Assembly (NCBI GenBank): GCA_049608225.1
Contig: JBMYXI010000001.1
Span: 62,001 to 126,000 of the forward strand
Reading direction: 5' to 3'
DNA length: 64,000 nucleotides
Origin: Parashewanella sp049608225
Lineage (GTDB): Bacteria > Pseudomonadota > Gammaproteobacteria > Enterobacterales > Shewanellaceae
The position numbers and the translations under genes are program-made. Shown here piece after piece: positions 53,830-63,014 of the stretch (position 1 is the stretch's first letter; each line of letters begins with the position of its first letter). Below the pieces are notes generated by a model, which was not told where the DNA came from, ran no database searches, and was given only the letters and a program-made list of their open reading frames with translations.

Positions 53830-55031
53830 GTGTTATTAATAAAATGCTGCAAGATCTCGATAAACGTCAGCAGCCTCATGAGCTAAAAAATATCGCGCCA
53901 GTGAGAGGAAGCAGCAACAACAGCAAATCGAAAATTCAAAGTGGTTGGCTGCTCTTAGTAGTGATGTTAATTCTACTTATCGTCAGCTACTGGTATGTGG
54001 ATAAAACCGCAGAAGTACTGATAATACAAGAACAAAATCAGCTACAAGCACAAAATATGGATAGCAAAATTGCGGCTAGCCATATCAAGCATCCAGCTTC
54101 GGAGTTAGCAACGCCGGTTAAAATTGACAGCAAAGTGCCATCAACAAATAACACTGCTGAAGCTGCCGCCCAACAAACAAAGAAGCCTGCAGTAAAAAAC
54201 ACTAGCCAAGTAATTAATGATTCGACGCAAACAACGCTTGGCAGTACTGGCGATAATAAGGTTAATAGCACTGCTATTAATAACAAGCTGCCAACAACCA
54301 CGCCATCGATAGAAAAGCAATCGCAAGATGTCGCTCAAAAAACGAGAACTCCAGCAGAAAAGTCAGCTCCGACGGTGACACAGAAGCCAATTCAGGAGCC
54401 AAGCAAAATCGTAAATGCGCAGCCCAAACCTACGCTTGAAATAAAGGAAGTTAAATTAACGCCAGCGCAATTGGCTGATAAATTCTTTAAACAAGCGCAG
54501 CAAGCCAGAGTACAAGGGCAGTTACAAACAGCCCAATCAGCATATGAAAAAGCACTCAACTCCGAGCCAGCAATGCACGAAGCCAGACGACAATTAGCGG
54601 CAATCTACTTCGGACGTAATCAAAACAACGCCGCTATCAAGTTACTCAAACAAGGCTGGCAATTATTCCCACAGCAAAGTGAATTTGCTTTATTATTAGC
54701 CAAAGTATATTACCGAACTCAACAAGCAGATCAGGCATTAACTACTTTAAGTAGCATTCCCAATACCGATGCTAATGTCGCTGAAAAATGGCTGCAAATT
54801 GCCACCATATCACAGCAGCAACAGCTATTTCCCCAAGCCGCTAATGCCTATCAACAGCTGACAAAATTAGAGCCTGAACAAGGTCGTTGGTGGCTTGGCT
54901 TAGCCTATAATCTCGATTCTAATGGTCAGTATTTAAAGGCAAAAACGGCTTATACGCAGGCGTTACAAAGCCGTAGACTATCGCCTGCAAGTAGAAACTA
55001 TATTCAGCGCCGTTTGGCGCAGTTGAATTAA
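53826..55031 (+). CDS. mshN: MSHA biogenesis TPR protein MshN
   Basis: Protein of 401 aa. Begins MSVINKMLQDLDKRQQ, as in MshN. It has one membrane helix (LLVVMLILLIVSYWYV, about 42-57), a long low-complexity Thr/Lys/Gln linker (about 70-215) and several TPR repeats in the C-terminal half (AQSAYEKALNSEPAMHEARR, GWQLFPQQSEFALLLAKVYY split). A periplasmic scaffold for assembly with MshM. Confidence 0.92.
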   Translation: MSVINKMLQDLDKRQQPHELKNIAPVRGSSNNSKSKIQSGWLLLVVMLILLIVSYWYVDKTAEVLIIQEQNQLQAQNMDSKIAASHIKHPASELATPVKIDSKVPSTNNTAEAAAQQTKKPAVKNTSQVINDSTQTTLGSTGDNKVNSTAINNKLPTTTPSIEKQSQDVAQKTRTPAEKSAPTVTQKPIQEPSKIVNAQPKPTLEIKEVKLTPAQLADKFFKQAQQARVQGQLQTAQSAYEKALNSEPAMHEARRQLAAIYFGRNQNNAAIKLLKQGWQLFPQQSEFALLLAKVYYRTQQADQALTTLSSIPNTDANVAEKWLQIATISQQQQLFPQAANAYQQLTKLEPEQGRWWLGLAYNLDSNGQYLKAKTAYTQALQSRRLSPASRNYIQRRLAQLN

Positions 55032-55047
55032 AAGCTGAGACGTATCA

Positions 55048-56799
55048 ATGAAACCGAAACTGAAAAAACGCCTAGGTGACTTGTTGGTTGAAAATCAGAT
55101 TATTTCTGATGAACAGTTACAACAGGCATTATCAGAACAAAGAAGCAGTGGTAAAAAGCTGGGAAAAACCCTCATTGATCTAAAATGTATTTCAGAAGAT
55201 CAATTGCTTACCTTTTTATCTCAGCAGCTAAATATTCCGTTTATTGATATCAGCCGCCGCCCCATTGCCTCAGAAGTGGTTAACTTACTGCCAGAGGTAC
55301 AGGCACGACGCTATCGTGCTTTAGCGATCGAAAATACCAATGAATTTGTCCGGATCGCCATGAGTGATCCTGCCGATCTGCAAGCACTGGACGTCATTGA
55401 ATCCTTATTGCCGCCTAAGCAAATTAAACTGGCGGTAGTCACAGAGCAACAATTACTGAATGCGTTTGATAATCTCTATCGACGCACTCAAGAAATTGCT
55501 CAAATCGCCGGTGAACTTGAACAAGAATATGCCTCAAGTGAACAGTTCGATCTGGGCAGTTTAACTAGCTCAGATTCTGATAGCGATGCAACTGTGGTAA
55601 AGCTGTTGCAATCTATTTTTGAAGACGCAGTGCAAATGCGAGCATCGGATATTCATATCGAACCTGGTGATAACTTACTGCGGATCAGGCAGCGGGTTGA
55701 CGGACAGTTGCAAGAAACTGTGTTAAACGAAGCCAATATTGCTTCAGCGTTAGTATTACGTTTAAAACTGATGGCTGGCTTAGATATTTCTGAGAAACGC
55801 TTACCACAAGATGGGCGTTTTCATATCGAGATCCGCGGTCATAAAATTGATGTGCGTATGTCGACCATGCCGATTTATCATGGTGAATCCGTGGTAATGC
55901 GTTTGCTCGATCAAACCGCAGGCTTATTGACCTTAGACGAAACGGGCATGCCTGCTGACATGCTAATGCGCGTGCGTCAACAGATTAAGCGTCCCCATGG
56001 TATGTTATTGGTGACAGGACCGACAGGTAGCGGCAAGACCACCAGCCTATACGGCATTTTAAGCGAACTGAACACTGAAGATCGCAAAATCATTACCGTT
56101 GAAGATCCCGTTGAGTATCAATTACCACGGATCAACCAAGTGCAGATCAATCACAAAATTGGTTTAGATTTTTCAAACGTATTACGTACTACACTCCGGC
56201 AAGATCCCGATGTCATCATGGTGGGGGAAATGCGTGATCAAGAAACCGCCGAAATCGGTCTTAGAGGCGCATTAACTGGTCACTTTGTTTTGTCTACCTT
56301 GCATACCAACGACGCGGTCACCAGTGCCTTACGTTTGTTGGACATGGGCGCTGCCAGTTACTTAGTTGCCAGTGCGTTAAGAGTGATTATCGCTCAACGT
56401 TTGGTACGCCGAGTATGTCAACATTGCGCAGAACCTGCCACGTTAAGCTACCATGAACAAATTTGGCTTAAAAACTTATCCAATCGAGACTTTAGTCAAG
56501 CTGATGCCAGAGTCGGTAAAGGTTGCCAAGCATGCAATGGCAGCGGTTATCGCGGCCGGATTGGCGTATTTGAAATGTTGGAGTTAGACGAAGAGCTTAT
56601 GGATCTGATGCGTAAAGGCGATCCACAAGCCTTTACTCAAGCAGCCAAAGCCAAACCTAATTTTGTGCCCCTTGCTGTGGCGGCATTAGATTACTTATAT
56701 CATGGCTTAACGACGATTTCTGAAGTAGAAAAGCTGGTAGAAATGATCTCAGAAAATGCCTATGATCCTCAGCGATCACAGCAAGGAGCTAACGCTTAA
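55048..56799 (+). CDS. mshE: MSHA pilus extension ATPase MshE
   Basis: Protein of 583 aa, GspE/PilB family. The N-terminal MshEN domain (LKKRLGDLLVENQIISDEQL) is the known cyclic-di-GMP-binding module. The ATPase core has GPTGSGKTTS (about residue 324), Asp/His boxes and LRQDPDVIMVGEMRD. The zinc motif CQHC...GCQAC sits near 457-495. It powers pilin polymerisation; c-di-GMP control is established for V. cholerae MshE and expected here. Followed without a gap by mshG. Confidence 0.96.
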   Translation: MKPKLKKRLGDLLVENQIISDEQLQQALSEQRSSGKKLGKTLIDLKCISEDQLLTFLSQQLNIPFIDISRRPIASEVVNLLPEVQARRYRALAIENTNEFVRIAMSDPADLQALDVIESLLPPKQIKLAVVTEQQLLNAFDNLYRRTQEIAQIAGELEQEYASSEQFDLGSLTSSDSDSDATVVKLLQSIFEDAVQMRASDIHIEPGDNLLRIRQRVDGQLQETVLNEANIASALVLRLKLMAGLDISEKRLPQDGRFHIEIRGHKIDVRMSTMPIYHGESVVMRLLDQTAGLLTLDETGMPADMLMRVRQQIKRPHGMLLVTGPTGSGKTTSLYGILSELNTEDRKIITVEDPVEYQLPRINQVQINHKIGLDFSNVLRTTLRQDPDVIMVGEMRDQETAEIGLRGALTGHFVLSTLHTNDAVTSALRLLDMGAASYLVASALRVIIAQRLVRRVCQHCAEPATLSYHEQIWLKNLSNRDFSQADARVGKGCQACNGSGYRGRIGVFEMLELDEELMDLMRKGDPQAFTQAAKAKPNFVPLAVAALDYLYHGLTTISEVEKLVEMISENAYDPQRSQQGANA

Positions 56800-58016
56800 T
56801 GCCTTGGTTTGAATATCACGGACGCAACCCCCAAGGTCGTAATGTCAATGGCAAAATAGATGCTGCTTCAGAAGAAGCTGCATCCACACAGTTACTGTCG
56901 CGCGGCATCATCCCTATTCAACTAAAAAGCACAACAGCGGATAAAAACATCAGCTTTGCTTCGTTATTCAGGCGCAAAATAAAATCAGAAGAACTGCAAA
57001 TTTTCACTCGGCAGATGTACTCGCTAACCAAAGCAGGCATTCCGATCCTTCGCGCTATTGCGGGACTTTCTGAAAGCACGCCTTCTCCCAGAATGCGCCA
57101 AGCATTACAAGCACTATTGGAGCAGTTAACATCGGGACGTACACTATCTGCGGCGATGAACCAACACCCTGATGTCTTTGATCCCCTGTTTGTGTCGATG
57201 ATCCACGTGGGGGAAAATGCAGGTCGACTAGAAGAAACCTTTATGCAGTTGTCTATGTATATTGAGCGTGAGCAAGAAACTCGTCGCCGCATAAAATCAG
57301 CCATGCGTTACCCAAGTTTTGTATTTGTCGCCATTTTTATGGCAATGGCAGCGCTCAATATATTGGTGATCCCCAAATTTGAAGCCATGTTTAGTCGCTT
57401 AGGATCAGATCTGCCTTGGGCAACTAAACTACTGATGACTACATCCAACGCCTTTATTTATCATTGGGATATGATGTTAATGGTCTCAGCAGCAACTGTG
57501 GTTGGTATTCGCTACTGGCACAAAACTGAAAAAGGCGAAAAACAGTGGGATCAATGGAAACTGCGTTTACCTGTGGTCGGTTCCATTATTGAACGCTCCA
57601 CTTTATCACGCTTTTGTCGCAGCTTTTCAATGATGCTTAATTCAGGTGTTCCCATGACCCAAGCGCTGAGTTTAGTCGCCGACGCAGTAGATAACCAATA
57701 TATGCACGACAAAATTATTGGCATGCGCCGAGGTATTGAATCAGGTGAAGCCATGTTGCGTACCTCAGCCAACAGTAAGCTATTTACGCCGTTAGTATTG
57801 CAAATGATTGCCGTTGGCGAAGAAACAGGACAATTAGATGGACTGTTAAAAGACGCCGCAGAATTCTATGAAGGGGAAGTAGATTACGACTTAAAAAACT
57901 TAACCTCAAAACTTGAACCCATATTGATCAGCATAGTTGCAGGAATGGTTTTATTATTGGCATTAGGTATTTATCTACCTATGTGGGATATGCTTAATCA
58001 GGCAAAAGGTGGTTAA
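56799..58016 (+). CDS. mshG: MSHA platform protein MshG (GspF/PilC family)
   Basis: Protein of 405 aa: two duplicated GspF domains (FTRQMYSLTKAGIPILRAI and FCRSFSMMLNSGVPMTQAL) with three membrane helices (around 170, 220 and 380). This inner-membrane platform couples MshE rotation to pilin insertion. The ATG overlaps the mshE stop codon by one base. Confidence 0.95.
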   Translation: MPWFEYHGRNPQGRNVNGKIDAASEEAASTQLLSRGIIPIQLKSTTADKNISFASLFRRKIKSEELQIFTRQMYSLTKAGIPILRAIAGLSESTPSPRMRQALQALLEQLTSGRTLSAAMNQHPDVFDPLFVSMIHVGENAGRLEETFMQLSMYIEREQETRRRIKSAMRYPSFVFVAIFMAMAALNILVIPKFEAMFSRLGSDLPWATKLLMTTSNAFIYHWDMMLMVSAATVVGIRYWHKTEKGEKQWDQWKLRLPVVGSIIERSTLSRFCRSFSMMLNSGVPMTQALSLVADAVDNQYMHDKIIGMRRGIESGEAMLRTSANSKLFTPLVLQMIAVGEETGQLDGLLKDAAEFYEGEVDYDLKNLTSKLEPILISIVAGMVLLLALGIYLPMWDMLNQAKGG

Positions 58017-58018
58017 CC

Positions 58019-58549
58019 TTGGCACGTATGGATGCGCAGCAAAAAATCAATCACAACTTGCTGCAAGGGCTCAGCCGCATCATTGCTGTTTTTTTGTTAT
58101 TGATACTTTTTTTTGTCGCGCTTGCCAGCCTTGTTAAGCCGCTTGATGAAGCAAAGCAACAATCTTTACATCAAGAATACCTACATTTAAAGTTGGCGCT
58201 CACCAGCATACATAGCCAGTGGGTAATTCGCGGTAAACCTAGGCAACTACTCGTGTCTTGGCAAAATGTTGATAATATTTTTACAGAAAAACATCACAGC
58301 CAAAGCAGCAAATTAGCACAAAGTCGTTTTTGGATTTCTCGCCAAGGCTTTCCCATACCCGCGCAAGCATCTGCTGCTGGTTGCCAACAATTATGGGATA
58401 AACTGTTGGGAATTAACGATAGACAGTTAAAAATACAAGTGTTCTATACAGAAAACAGCCATATTTGCCAGTTTAGACTAGCTGGTAGCGGCAAAATTGT
58501 TTATGATTTTGCACTAGGTCAAATGGATTATTTTGACGAGCAGGAATAA
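58019..58549 (+). CDS. mshF: MSHA biogenesis protein MshF
   Basis: Protein of 176 aa with one N-terminal membrane helix (IIAVFLLLILFFVALASLV) and a soluble periplasmic domain containing a cysteine pair (AAGCQQLW, SHICQFRL). The open frame begins with TTG at 58019, where GGTGG is about 6 bp upstream; ATG at 58028 is the alternative. Assigned from its position after mshG and size; the sequence is poorly conserved across species. Confidence 0.75.
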   Translation: MARMDAQQKINHNLLQGLSRIIAVFLLLILFFVALASLVKPLDEAKQQSLHQEYLHLKLALTSIHSQWVIRGKPRQLLVSWQNVDNIFTEKHHSQSSKLAQSRFWISRQGFPIPAQASAAGCQQLWDKLLGINDRQLKIQVFYTENSHICQFRLAGSGKIVYDFALGQMDYFDEQE

Positions 58550-58561
58550 ATAGGGATAGTA

Positions 58562-59296
58562 ATGGGCTCTCGTTTATCAGATTATAAACTGGTCATAGTT
58601 ATTTTAACTGGCATTGTGATGTTATTAAGTGCAGCGTTACTATATCGTCACTATGGACACGGCTATCGTGATGGGTTTGATAAACACCAAAATCAAGTCG
58701 CAAGTGTGTTAATTGATGGAATTAAGCAAGTTCACCAATTATGGCTTGATGGCGGTCAAAAAGATAAGTTTGTGATGCTCGATGGCAAACGAGTGAATAT
58801 TGATCCACGCTTTGGTTATCCATCGGGCTTAGGTCACGACTTAAGCAAGATGAATGTCTTAGATTGCCAATACGTCTTAGAGCAAGTATTGCATCGACCA
58901 CCCACTATGGTGTTCTTTTTTGAAGATGCACGTGAAGCGCAATATACGGTGCGTCATGTACCAAGAGCTGGCGGCAGAGCGATAGATAAAGACGGTTATG
59001 AACACAGATACTCAGATTTGTGTTGGTATCACCGCAGTGCGGTTCTGCCAAAAGATGCGACAACAGGCATTCCCGACCCTGTGCCGCATATGCTCAGCCA
59101 AGATGCCGAAGGCTTATACTATCGAACAGGTATTGGCGAAGTGTACGCCTTTAATCCGTTCGACGTACAAGATTTTAAGTTGGTTTATCAGCGCCCAGAT
59201 CCAGAATTTGAGCGCGTAAAAGCAGCTTATGAACTGCGCCAACGAGACCAGTTAAAAATGCAAAAGCTGGCGCAAGAAAAACCAAAAGAAGAGTAA
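58562..59296 (+). CDS. MSHA-locus membrane-anchored protein of unknown role
   Basis: Protein of 244 aa: an N-terminal helix (VIVILTGIVMLLSAALLY) then a periplasmic domain with YGHGYRDGFDKHQNQ, CQYVLEQVLHRPPTMVFFFE and DLCWYHRSA, ending in a Lys/Glu/Gln-rich tail. It follows mshF by 12 bp with AGGGA before the ATG, so it belongs to the operon. Similar genes occur at this position in Shewanella msh loci, but no specific function is known to me. The N-terminal layout hints at a minor-pilin-like or platform-associated role. Confidence 0.7.
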   Translation: MGSRLSDYKLVIVILTGIVMLLSAALLYRHYGHGYRDGFDKHQNQVASVLIDGIKQVHQLWLDGGQKDKFVMLDGKRVNIDPRFGYPSGLGHDLSKMNVLDCQYVLEQVLHRPPTMVFFFEDAREAQYTVRHVPRAGGRAIDKDGYEHRYSDLCWYHRSAVLPKDATTGIPDPVPHMLSQDAEGLYYRTGIGEVYAFNPFDVQDFKLVYQRPDPEFERVKAAYELRQRDQLKMQKLAQEKPKEE

Positions 59297-59364
59297 AAAG
59301 TTAATAAATTGGTTAAGCAATAATCTTAATGTCATCATTGCTTGATACAATTGTATAAGGTTCA

Positions 59365-59565
59365 CAGTAATAGCCATTTAAAGGCGATTACTGCAACAAA
59401 TGGAGCTTTATCCGTCACGGAAGATTGACGCGCCAATCCAGTTTTTAGTGATACACTAAATCTTGAGTTGGTTGTTTCTGATTTGACGAGCAAAATTCAC
59501 TCGTTAAATCGAAACAGTTCTGGGGCGAGCTATTTGACTCGTACCCATTTTCACGGGTCAAATAG
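59365..59565 (+). promoter_or_regulatory. Cluster of three hairpins in the long leader of the pilin genes
   Basis: In the 449-bp gap before mshB: CAGTAAT(A)GCC with GGCG-ATTACTG (59365-59393); TGTTTCTGATTTGACGAG with CTCGTTAAATCGAAACA (59473-59516, two mismatches); CTATTTGA with TCAAATAG, with a nested CCC/GGG (59530-59565). None is followed by a T-tract, so they look like leader structure, not terminators. The pilin ATG at 59746 has GAGAGAAAGAGAG upstream. Confidence 0.45.
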
Positions 59566-59745
59566 GTTATTCAAACTGCTTAAATGGGTTAATCAGTACG
59601 AATAACAAATACCAATCACACTAATTAAGTGTGTTAGTTAGGGAGTATTAGCAAAAGCAACGAAGTAGTGGCAAAGCTAGTATTTCATTCACAACATAGT
59701 TAATTGGTACGATGGGTATAACTAACAAGAGAGAAAGAGAGAATT

Positions 59746-60258
59746 ATGAAGCAAAAACAACAAGGATTTACCCTAATCGAATTAGTGGTTGTGATCATCA
59801 TTTTAGGTATTTTAGCAGTAACAGCAGCGCCTAGATTTTTAGACTTCCAAAGTGATGCTAGAGAGTCCGCATTACGTGGCTTAAGTGGTGCAATCTCTTC
59901 TGCTAATACTCTGCAAGCAGCAAATCATGCATTAAATACGGATGAGCCTGCTTTTGTTCCAGCGACTCTTGCTGGGCTTACTGCGCGTTTAGACGGCAGT
60001 TTTGTTTTAGCAGCAAACTCAGCTAATTCAGCTGCTGACTGGATTGTAACTGAAACAACATCTCCTACAGCTCAAGTTGCTGGTGTAGCACAAATTCGTG
60101 CTAATGGCACGCCAACTACTGCCGCATGTTTCTTAACTTACACAGCGCCACGTGCTGGTGTACCACAACAAGGTAATGGCGATGGTTCTGCTGGCAATGC
60201 TGCGGCAATTCCAGCCACACCTGCAAGCTATGTGATCACCGCGACTGCTTGTAACTAA
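59746..60258 (+). CDS. mshB: Type IV prepilin of the MSHA system (MshB/MshA-like)
   Basis: Protein of 170 aa. The short leader KQKQQG is followed by the class IV prepilin site G/F and FTLIELVVVIIILGILAV with Glu5, then PRFLDFQSDARESALRGL as in MshA-family pilins. Cysteines near 128 and 169 can form the C-terminal disulfide loop. Its place ahead of mshA fits MshB, although its similarity to MshA means it could be a second major pilin. A terminator follows, so it may be expressed separately from mshA. Confidence 0.85.
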   Translation: MKQKQQGFTLIELVVVIIILGILAVTAAPRFLDFQSDARESALRGLSGAISSANTLQAANHALNTDEPAFVPATLAGLTARLDGSFVLAANSANSAADWIVTETTSPTAQVAGVAQIRANGTPTTAACFLTYTAPRAGVPQQGNGDGSAGNAAAIPATPASYVITATACN

Positions 60259-60280
60259 TTAAACGTTATAGCAGTTATTC

Positions 60281-60310
60281 ACGCCCTAGCATCTAGGGCG
60301 TGATTTTTAT
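60281..60310 (+). terminator. Intrinsic terminator after the first pilin gene
   Basis: ACGCCCTAG, loop CAT, CTAGGGCGT is a perfect 9-bp stem followed by GATTTTTAT. It lies 22 bp after the stop codon, inside the msh cluster. Confidence 0.85.
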
Positions 60311-60598
60311 CAACTATCAGTCATTTTATTTCACAGCGACTTTTTACCACCCTTTACCATTTCTACCACTTTTTACCATCACATCATTCAATTCAGTTAG
60401 GTTTGTTACTCACCAAAGCTTGCATCAAACTCTGGCTATGATATGTTGCTTAGCTAAATAGTTTTACTTTTCACACTAAACCTCATGGATGATATCAAAC
60501 GGCTTTTGTAGTAAAGAAATTAGCTTTAACAGTCAAAAGCTTATTGCTTTTTAAATGCACAACGTGCCATTTTAAAGAACAGAGTTGAGGTGCAAAAC
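60311..60598. promoter_or_regulatory. mshA upstream region with TTTACCA repeats
   Basis: CTTTTTACCA occurs at 60340-60349 and 60369-60378, with CTTTACCA and CTACCA between (60339-60380). These regular pyrimidine/purine steps are absent elsewhere in the window and lie about 220 bp before the mshA start. A promoter for mshA must lie in this gap, because a terminator precedes it; no clear -35/-10 is identified. Confidence 0.35.
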
Positions 60599-61120
60599 AT
60601 GAAAATAAAACAGCGCGGTTTTACTTTAATCGAGTTGGTTGTCGTTATTATCATTTTAGGGATTTTGGCGGTGGTGGCTGCGCCGAAGTTTTTAAACTTT
60701 CAGGGTGATGCCAGAGTATCGGCATTGCAAGGACTTAAAGGTGCACTGCAAAGTGCCAATTCTATGGTGTATGCTAAAGCCGCCATTGCTGGGCAAGAAG
60801 GGTTAGCTTTTAATGCCACGCCCACTGCGCCAGCGGTTGACATAGGAACAGGCACCAATGCCGTCACCAGTTTTGGGTATTTACAGGCAACCGAGGCTGA
60901 GCTTGAAAACGCCACAGAAATGACCTTCGACTCAACCGCCAATGCGTCAGGTACGGAAGATTGGTTAATTAGCACGCCATCACCTGCGACGACACCAGCT
61001 AGTATTGTGATCCGTCAACGTGGCGCGCCAGAGACGTGCAGTTTAACTTATACCCAAGCAGCATCAGCCACTGTGGCACCTGTGTATTCAGACTTGCCAA
61101 CCGCGGCAAATTGCTCATGA
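60599..61120 (+). CDS. mshA: Major MSHA pilin MshA
   Basis: Protein of 173 aa. Leader KIKQRG, cleavage before FTLIELVVVIIILGILAV with Glu5, then APKFLNFQGDARVSALQGLK and YAKAAIAGQEG as in MshA proteins. C-terminal cysteines (ETCSLTY, AANCS) form the loop. The ATG at 60599 with GAGG 8 bp upstream is preferred to the GTG at 60590. The main structural subunit of the pilus used for surface attachment. Confidence 0.92.
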   Translation: MKIKQRGFTLIELVVVIIILGILAVVAAPKFLNFQGDARVSALQGLKGALQSANSMVYAKAAIAGQEGLAFNATPTAPAVDIGTGTNAVTSFGYLQATEAELENATEMTFDSTANASGTEDWLISTPSPATTPASIVIRQRGAPETCSLTYTQAASATVAPVYSDLPTAANCS

Positions 61121-61196
61121 TGGCTCAGATAAGTACCAGATACAGTTTTAAAACATAGCAAATAATACAGATAACAAGAGAGTTTATTAGCACTTT

Positions 61197-61673
61197 ATGT
61201 TTATGGATAGCCGCACACAACAGGGGTTTACGTTAATTGAGCTGATCACCACTATAGTGTTGATCGGCATTTTATCAGTAACAGTCGTGCCTAAGTTTGT
61301 TGGCACTTCCAGCTATTCTGCCTACACAGTCCGTAATGATCTCATCAGCAAGCTTCGCCAAGTCCAGCAACTGGCGATCAATAATAGTGATCAATGTTAT
61401 CAACTTTCCATCAACAGCAATGGCTACCAAACACAACGAGCAAACAGAAAAGGCAGTGACTGTGATGGTGCAAATTTTTCATTCATTGGCGATGCTTATA
61501 CTTTTCCTGATGATGTTACCGTGACCCATATCTCAAATTCTCGCAGCTTTGCTATCCCGTTTGATACTGATGGTCGAGCCGCACAATTTTGCCGTGATAG
61601 ATGCATTCGAATTATCGCTGACAACACGACCGAAATCAGCATCTCTTCGCAGGGATACATCTATGAAGATTAA
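61197..61673 (+). CDS. mshC: MSHA minor pilin MshC
   Basis: Protein of 158 aa: leader ending QQG, then FTLIELITTIVLIGILSV with Glu5; mature domain with four cysteines (DQCYQL, SDCDGA, AQFCRDRCIRI). GspH/FimT-type minor pilin. ATG at 61197 or 61203; the second gives the shorter leader. The stop overlaps mshD. Confidence 0.88.
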   Translation: MFMDSRTQQGFTLIELITTIVLIGILSVTVVPKFVGTSSYSAYTVRNDLISKLRQVQQLAINNSDQCYQLSINSNGYQTQRANRKGSDCDGANFSFIGDAYTFPDDVTVTHISNSRSFAIPFDTDGRAAQFCRDRCIRIIADNTTEISISSQGYIYED

Positions 61674-62172
61674 AGCAAACAGCGCAAGAACAGCGGGATT
61701 TACTCTGATTGAGCTCGTCGCAGGCATGATAGTTATCAGCGCGGGCTTGGTTGCCATGTCTGCCATGCTATTACCACAAACCGATCGCGCCGCCAGTCAT
61801 TTACACTCTGTACGCGCCGCTGAATTAGCGCAGTCAGTCATGAATGAGATTTGGGGTAAGCAGTACGATCCGAATACTGGCTTTGGTGGTATTCCTGCTT
61901 GTAAAGCAACTGGCACATCGCAAGAAATTTGTACATTAAACGCAAGTAATTCTGTTCGTGATAATTTTGCCAACATCAATGACTACAAAACCCTCACTAT
62001 CAATAGCCCTATGTTAGGTTCAAGCCAAACCTATGCGGATGTTTATAAAAACTATAAATTGCAAGTGGCAGTAGCATCAAGTAGCCCTGCTGTTTCTAAA
62101 CGCATTACTGTCACAGTCACCACGCCTGAAGGCACAGAATATCGTTTTGATGCAGTGCGGAGTAACTATTAA
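61663..62172 (+). CDS. mshD: MSHA minor pilin MshD
   Basis: Protein of 169 aa with leader KIKANSARTAG and FTLIELVAGMIVISAG, GspI-like, and a periplasmic domain with two cysteines (IPACKATG, EICTLN). The ATG at 61663 with AGGGA upstream is chosen; the longer frame from 61549 lies entirely within mshC in another frame. Tip-complex component. Confidence 0.88.
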   Translation: MKIKANSARTAGFTLIELVAGMIVISAGLVAMSAMLLPQTDRAASHLHSVRAAELAQSVMNEIWGKQYDPNTGFGGIPACKATGTSQEICTLNASNSVRDNFANINDYKTLTINSPMLGSSQTYADVYKNYKLQVAVASSSPAVSKRITVTVTTPEGTEYRFDAVRSNY

Positions 62173-63014
62173 TGGTAAAAGGACTCACGCGATCATTAGG
62201 CTTTACCTTAATGGAAATGGTGACAGTGCTGGTTATCCTCGGCATTGTGCTGGTTGGCATTGGCAGCTTTGTCACCTTTGGCACTCAGATTTATGTGGAC
62301 TCCAATGCCGCAGATCGAGTGATCGGCTCTAGCCGTTTTGCCATACAACGCATGACCCGTGAACTGCGTACCGCTTTGCCAAATAGCGTTCGATTAAACT
62401 CAAACAATATAAGTTTTCAATGCCTTGAGTTTGTACCTACGGTGACATCCACCAGCTATTTAGACTTGCCTTTTGTACCCGCTTCAGCAGCAAACACTGG
62501 CAAAGTGTTTTTGGATAAGAAGCCAAGCAGTAATGGGCAATCAAACTCAGACATTGCCGCTAATCAGCGCGCTTATGTTTATCCAGTAACGACTGCTGAG
62601 GTTTATAGCCCTTCGAGCAATCCAAGAAAGTATGCTGATATTCAAAATGCATCTTCTACTGGTGATGTTGTTAATTTAATTTTTACTCGTTCGACACAAT
62701 TTGCTGAACGCTCTCCCAGTGAACGAATGTTTTTTACCCATCAGCCTGTGAGTTATTGTGTCCAAGGTTCGCAATTGTTGCGCTACGCAAATTATGGCTT
62801 TCACGCCATTCAACGATTTCCTAATCAAATGGGTACGGGTAGCTTAATGGCGCAAAACATAGTCAACTCCTTAAACCAAAGTAATAATCGCCCTTTTTTT
62901 ATTGACCAAGCCACCTTAGAGCACAGCGCCATTATTCGTGTTCAGCCCATATTTAACTTTAATGGCTCACAGTTTCAATATCATCACCAAGTGCAGGTGC
63001 TCAATGTCCCCTAA
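62172..63014 (+). CDS. mshO: MSHA minor pilin MshO
   Basis: Protein of 280 aa. Leader VKGLTRSLG, then FTLMEMVTVLVILGIVLVG with Glu5; large periplasmic domain with RVIGSSRFAIQRMTRELRTA, as in GspJ-like minor pilins. It overlaps the mshD stop by one base. A likely tip initiator with MshD and MshP. Confidence 0.9.
   Translation: MVKGLTRSLGFTLMEMVTVLVILGIVLVGIGSFVTFGTQIYVDSNAADRVIGSSRFAIQRMTRELRTALPNSVRLNSNNISFQCLEFVPTVTSTSYLDLPFVPASAANTGKVFLDKKPSSNGQSNSDIAANQRAYVYPVTTAEVYSPSSNPRKYADIQNASSTGDVVNLIFTRSTQFAERSPSERMFFTHQPVSYCVQGSQLLRYANYGFHAIQRFPNQMGTGSLMAQNIVNSLNQSNNRPFFIDQATLEHSAIIRVQPIFNFNGSQFQYHHQVQVLNVP

Noticed and set aside
59410..59425. Match between GTCACGGAAGATTG and the valS hairpin end GTCACGGATGATTG
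   Set aside because: 13 of 14 bases match but the hairpin arms and loop are missing; too short to claim as a repeat copy.
60441..60470. Sigma-54 promoter upstream of mshA
   Set aside because: TGGC and TTGC are two bases too far apart for the -24/-12 spacing.
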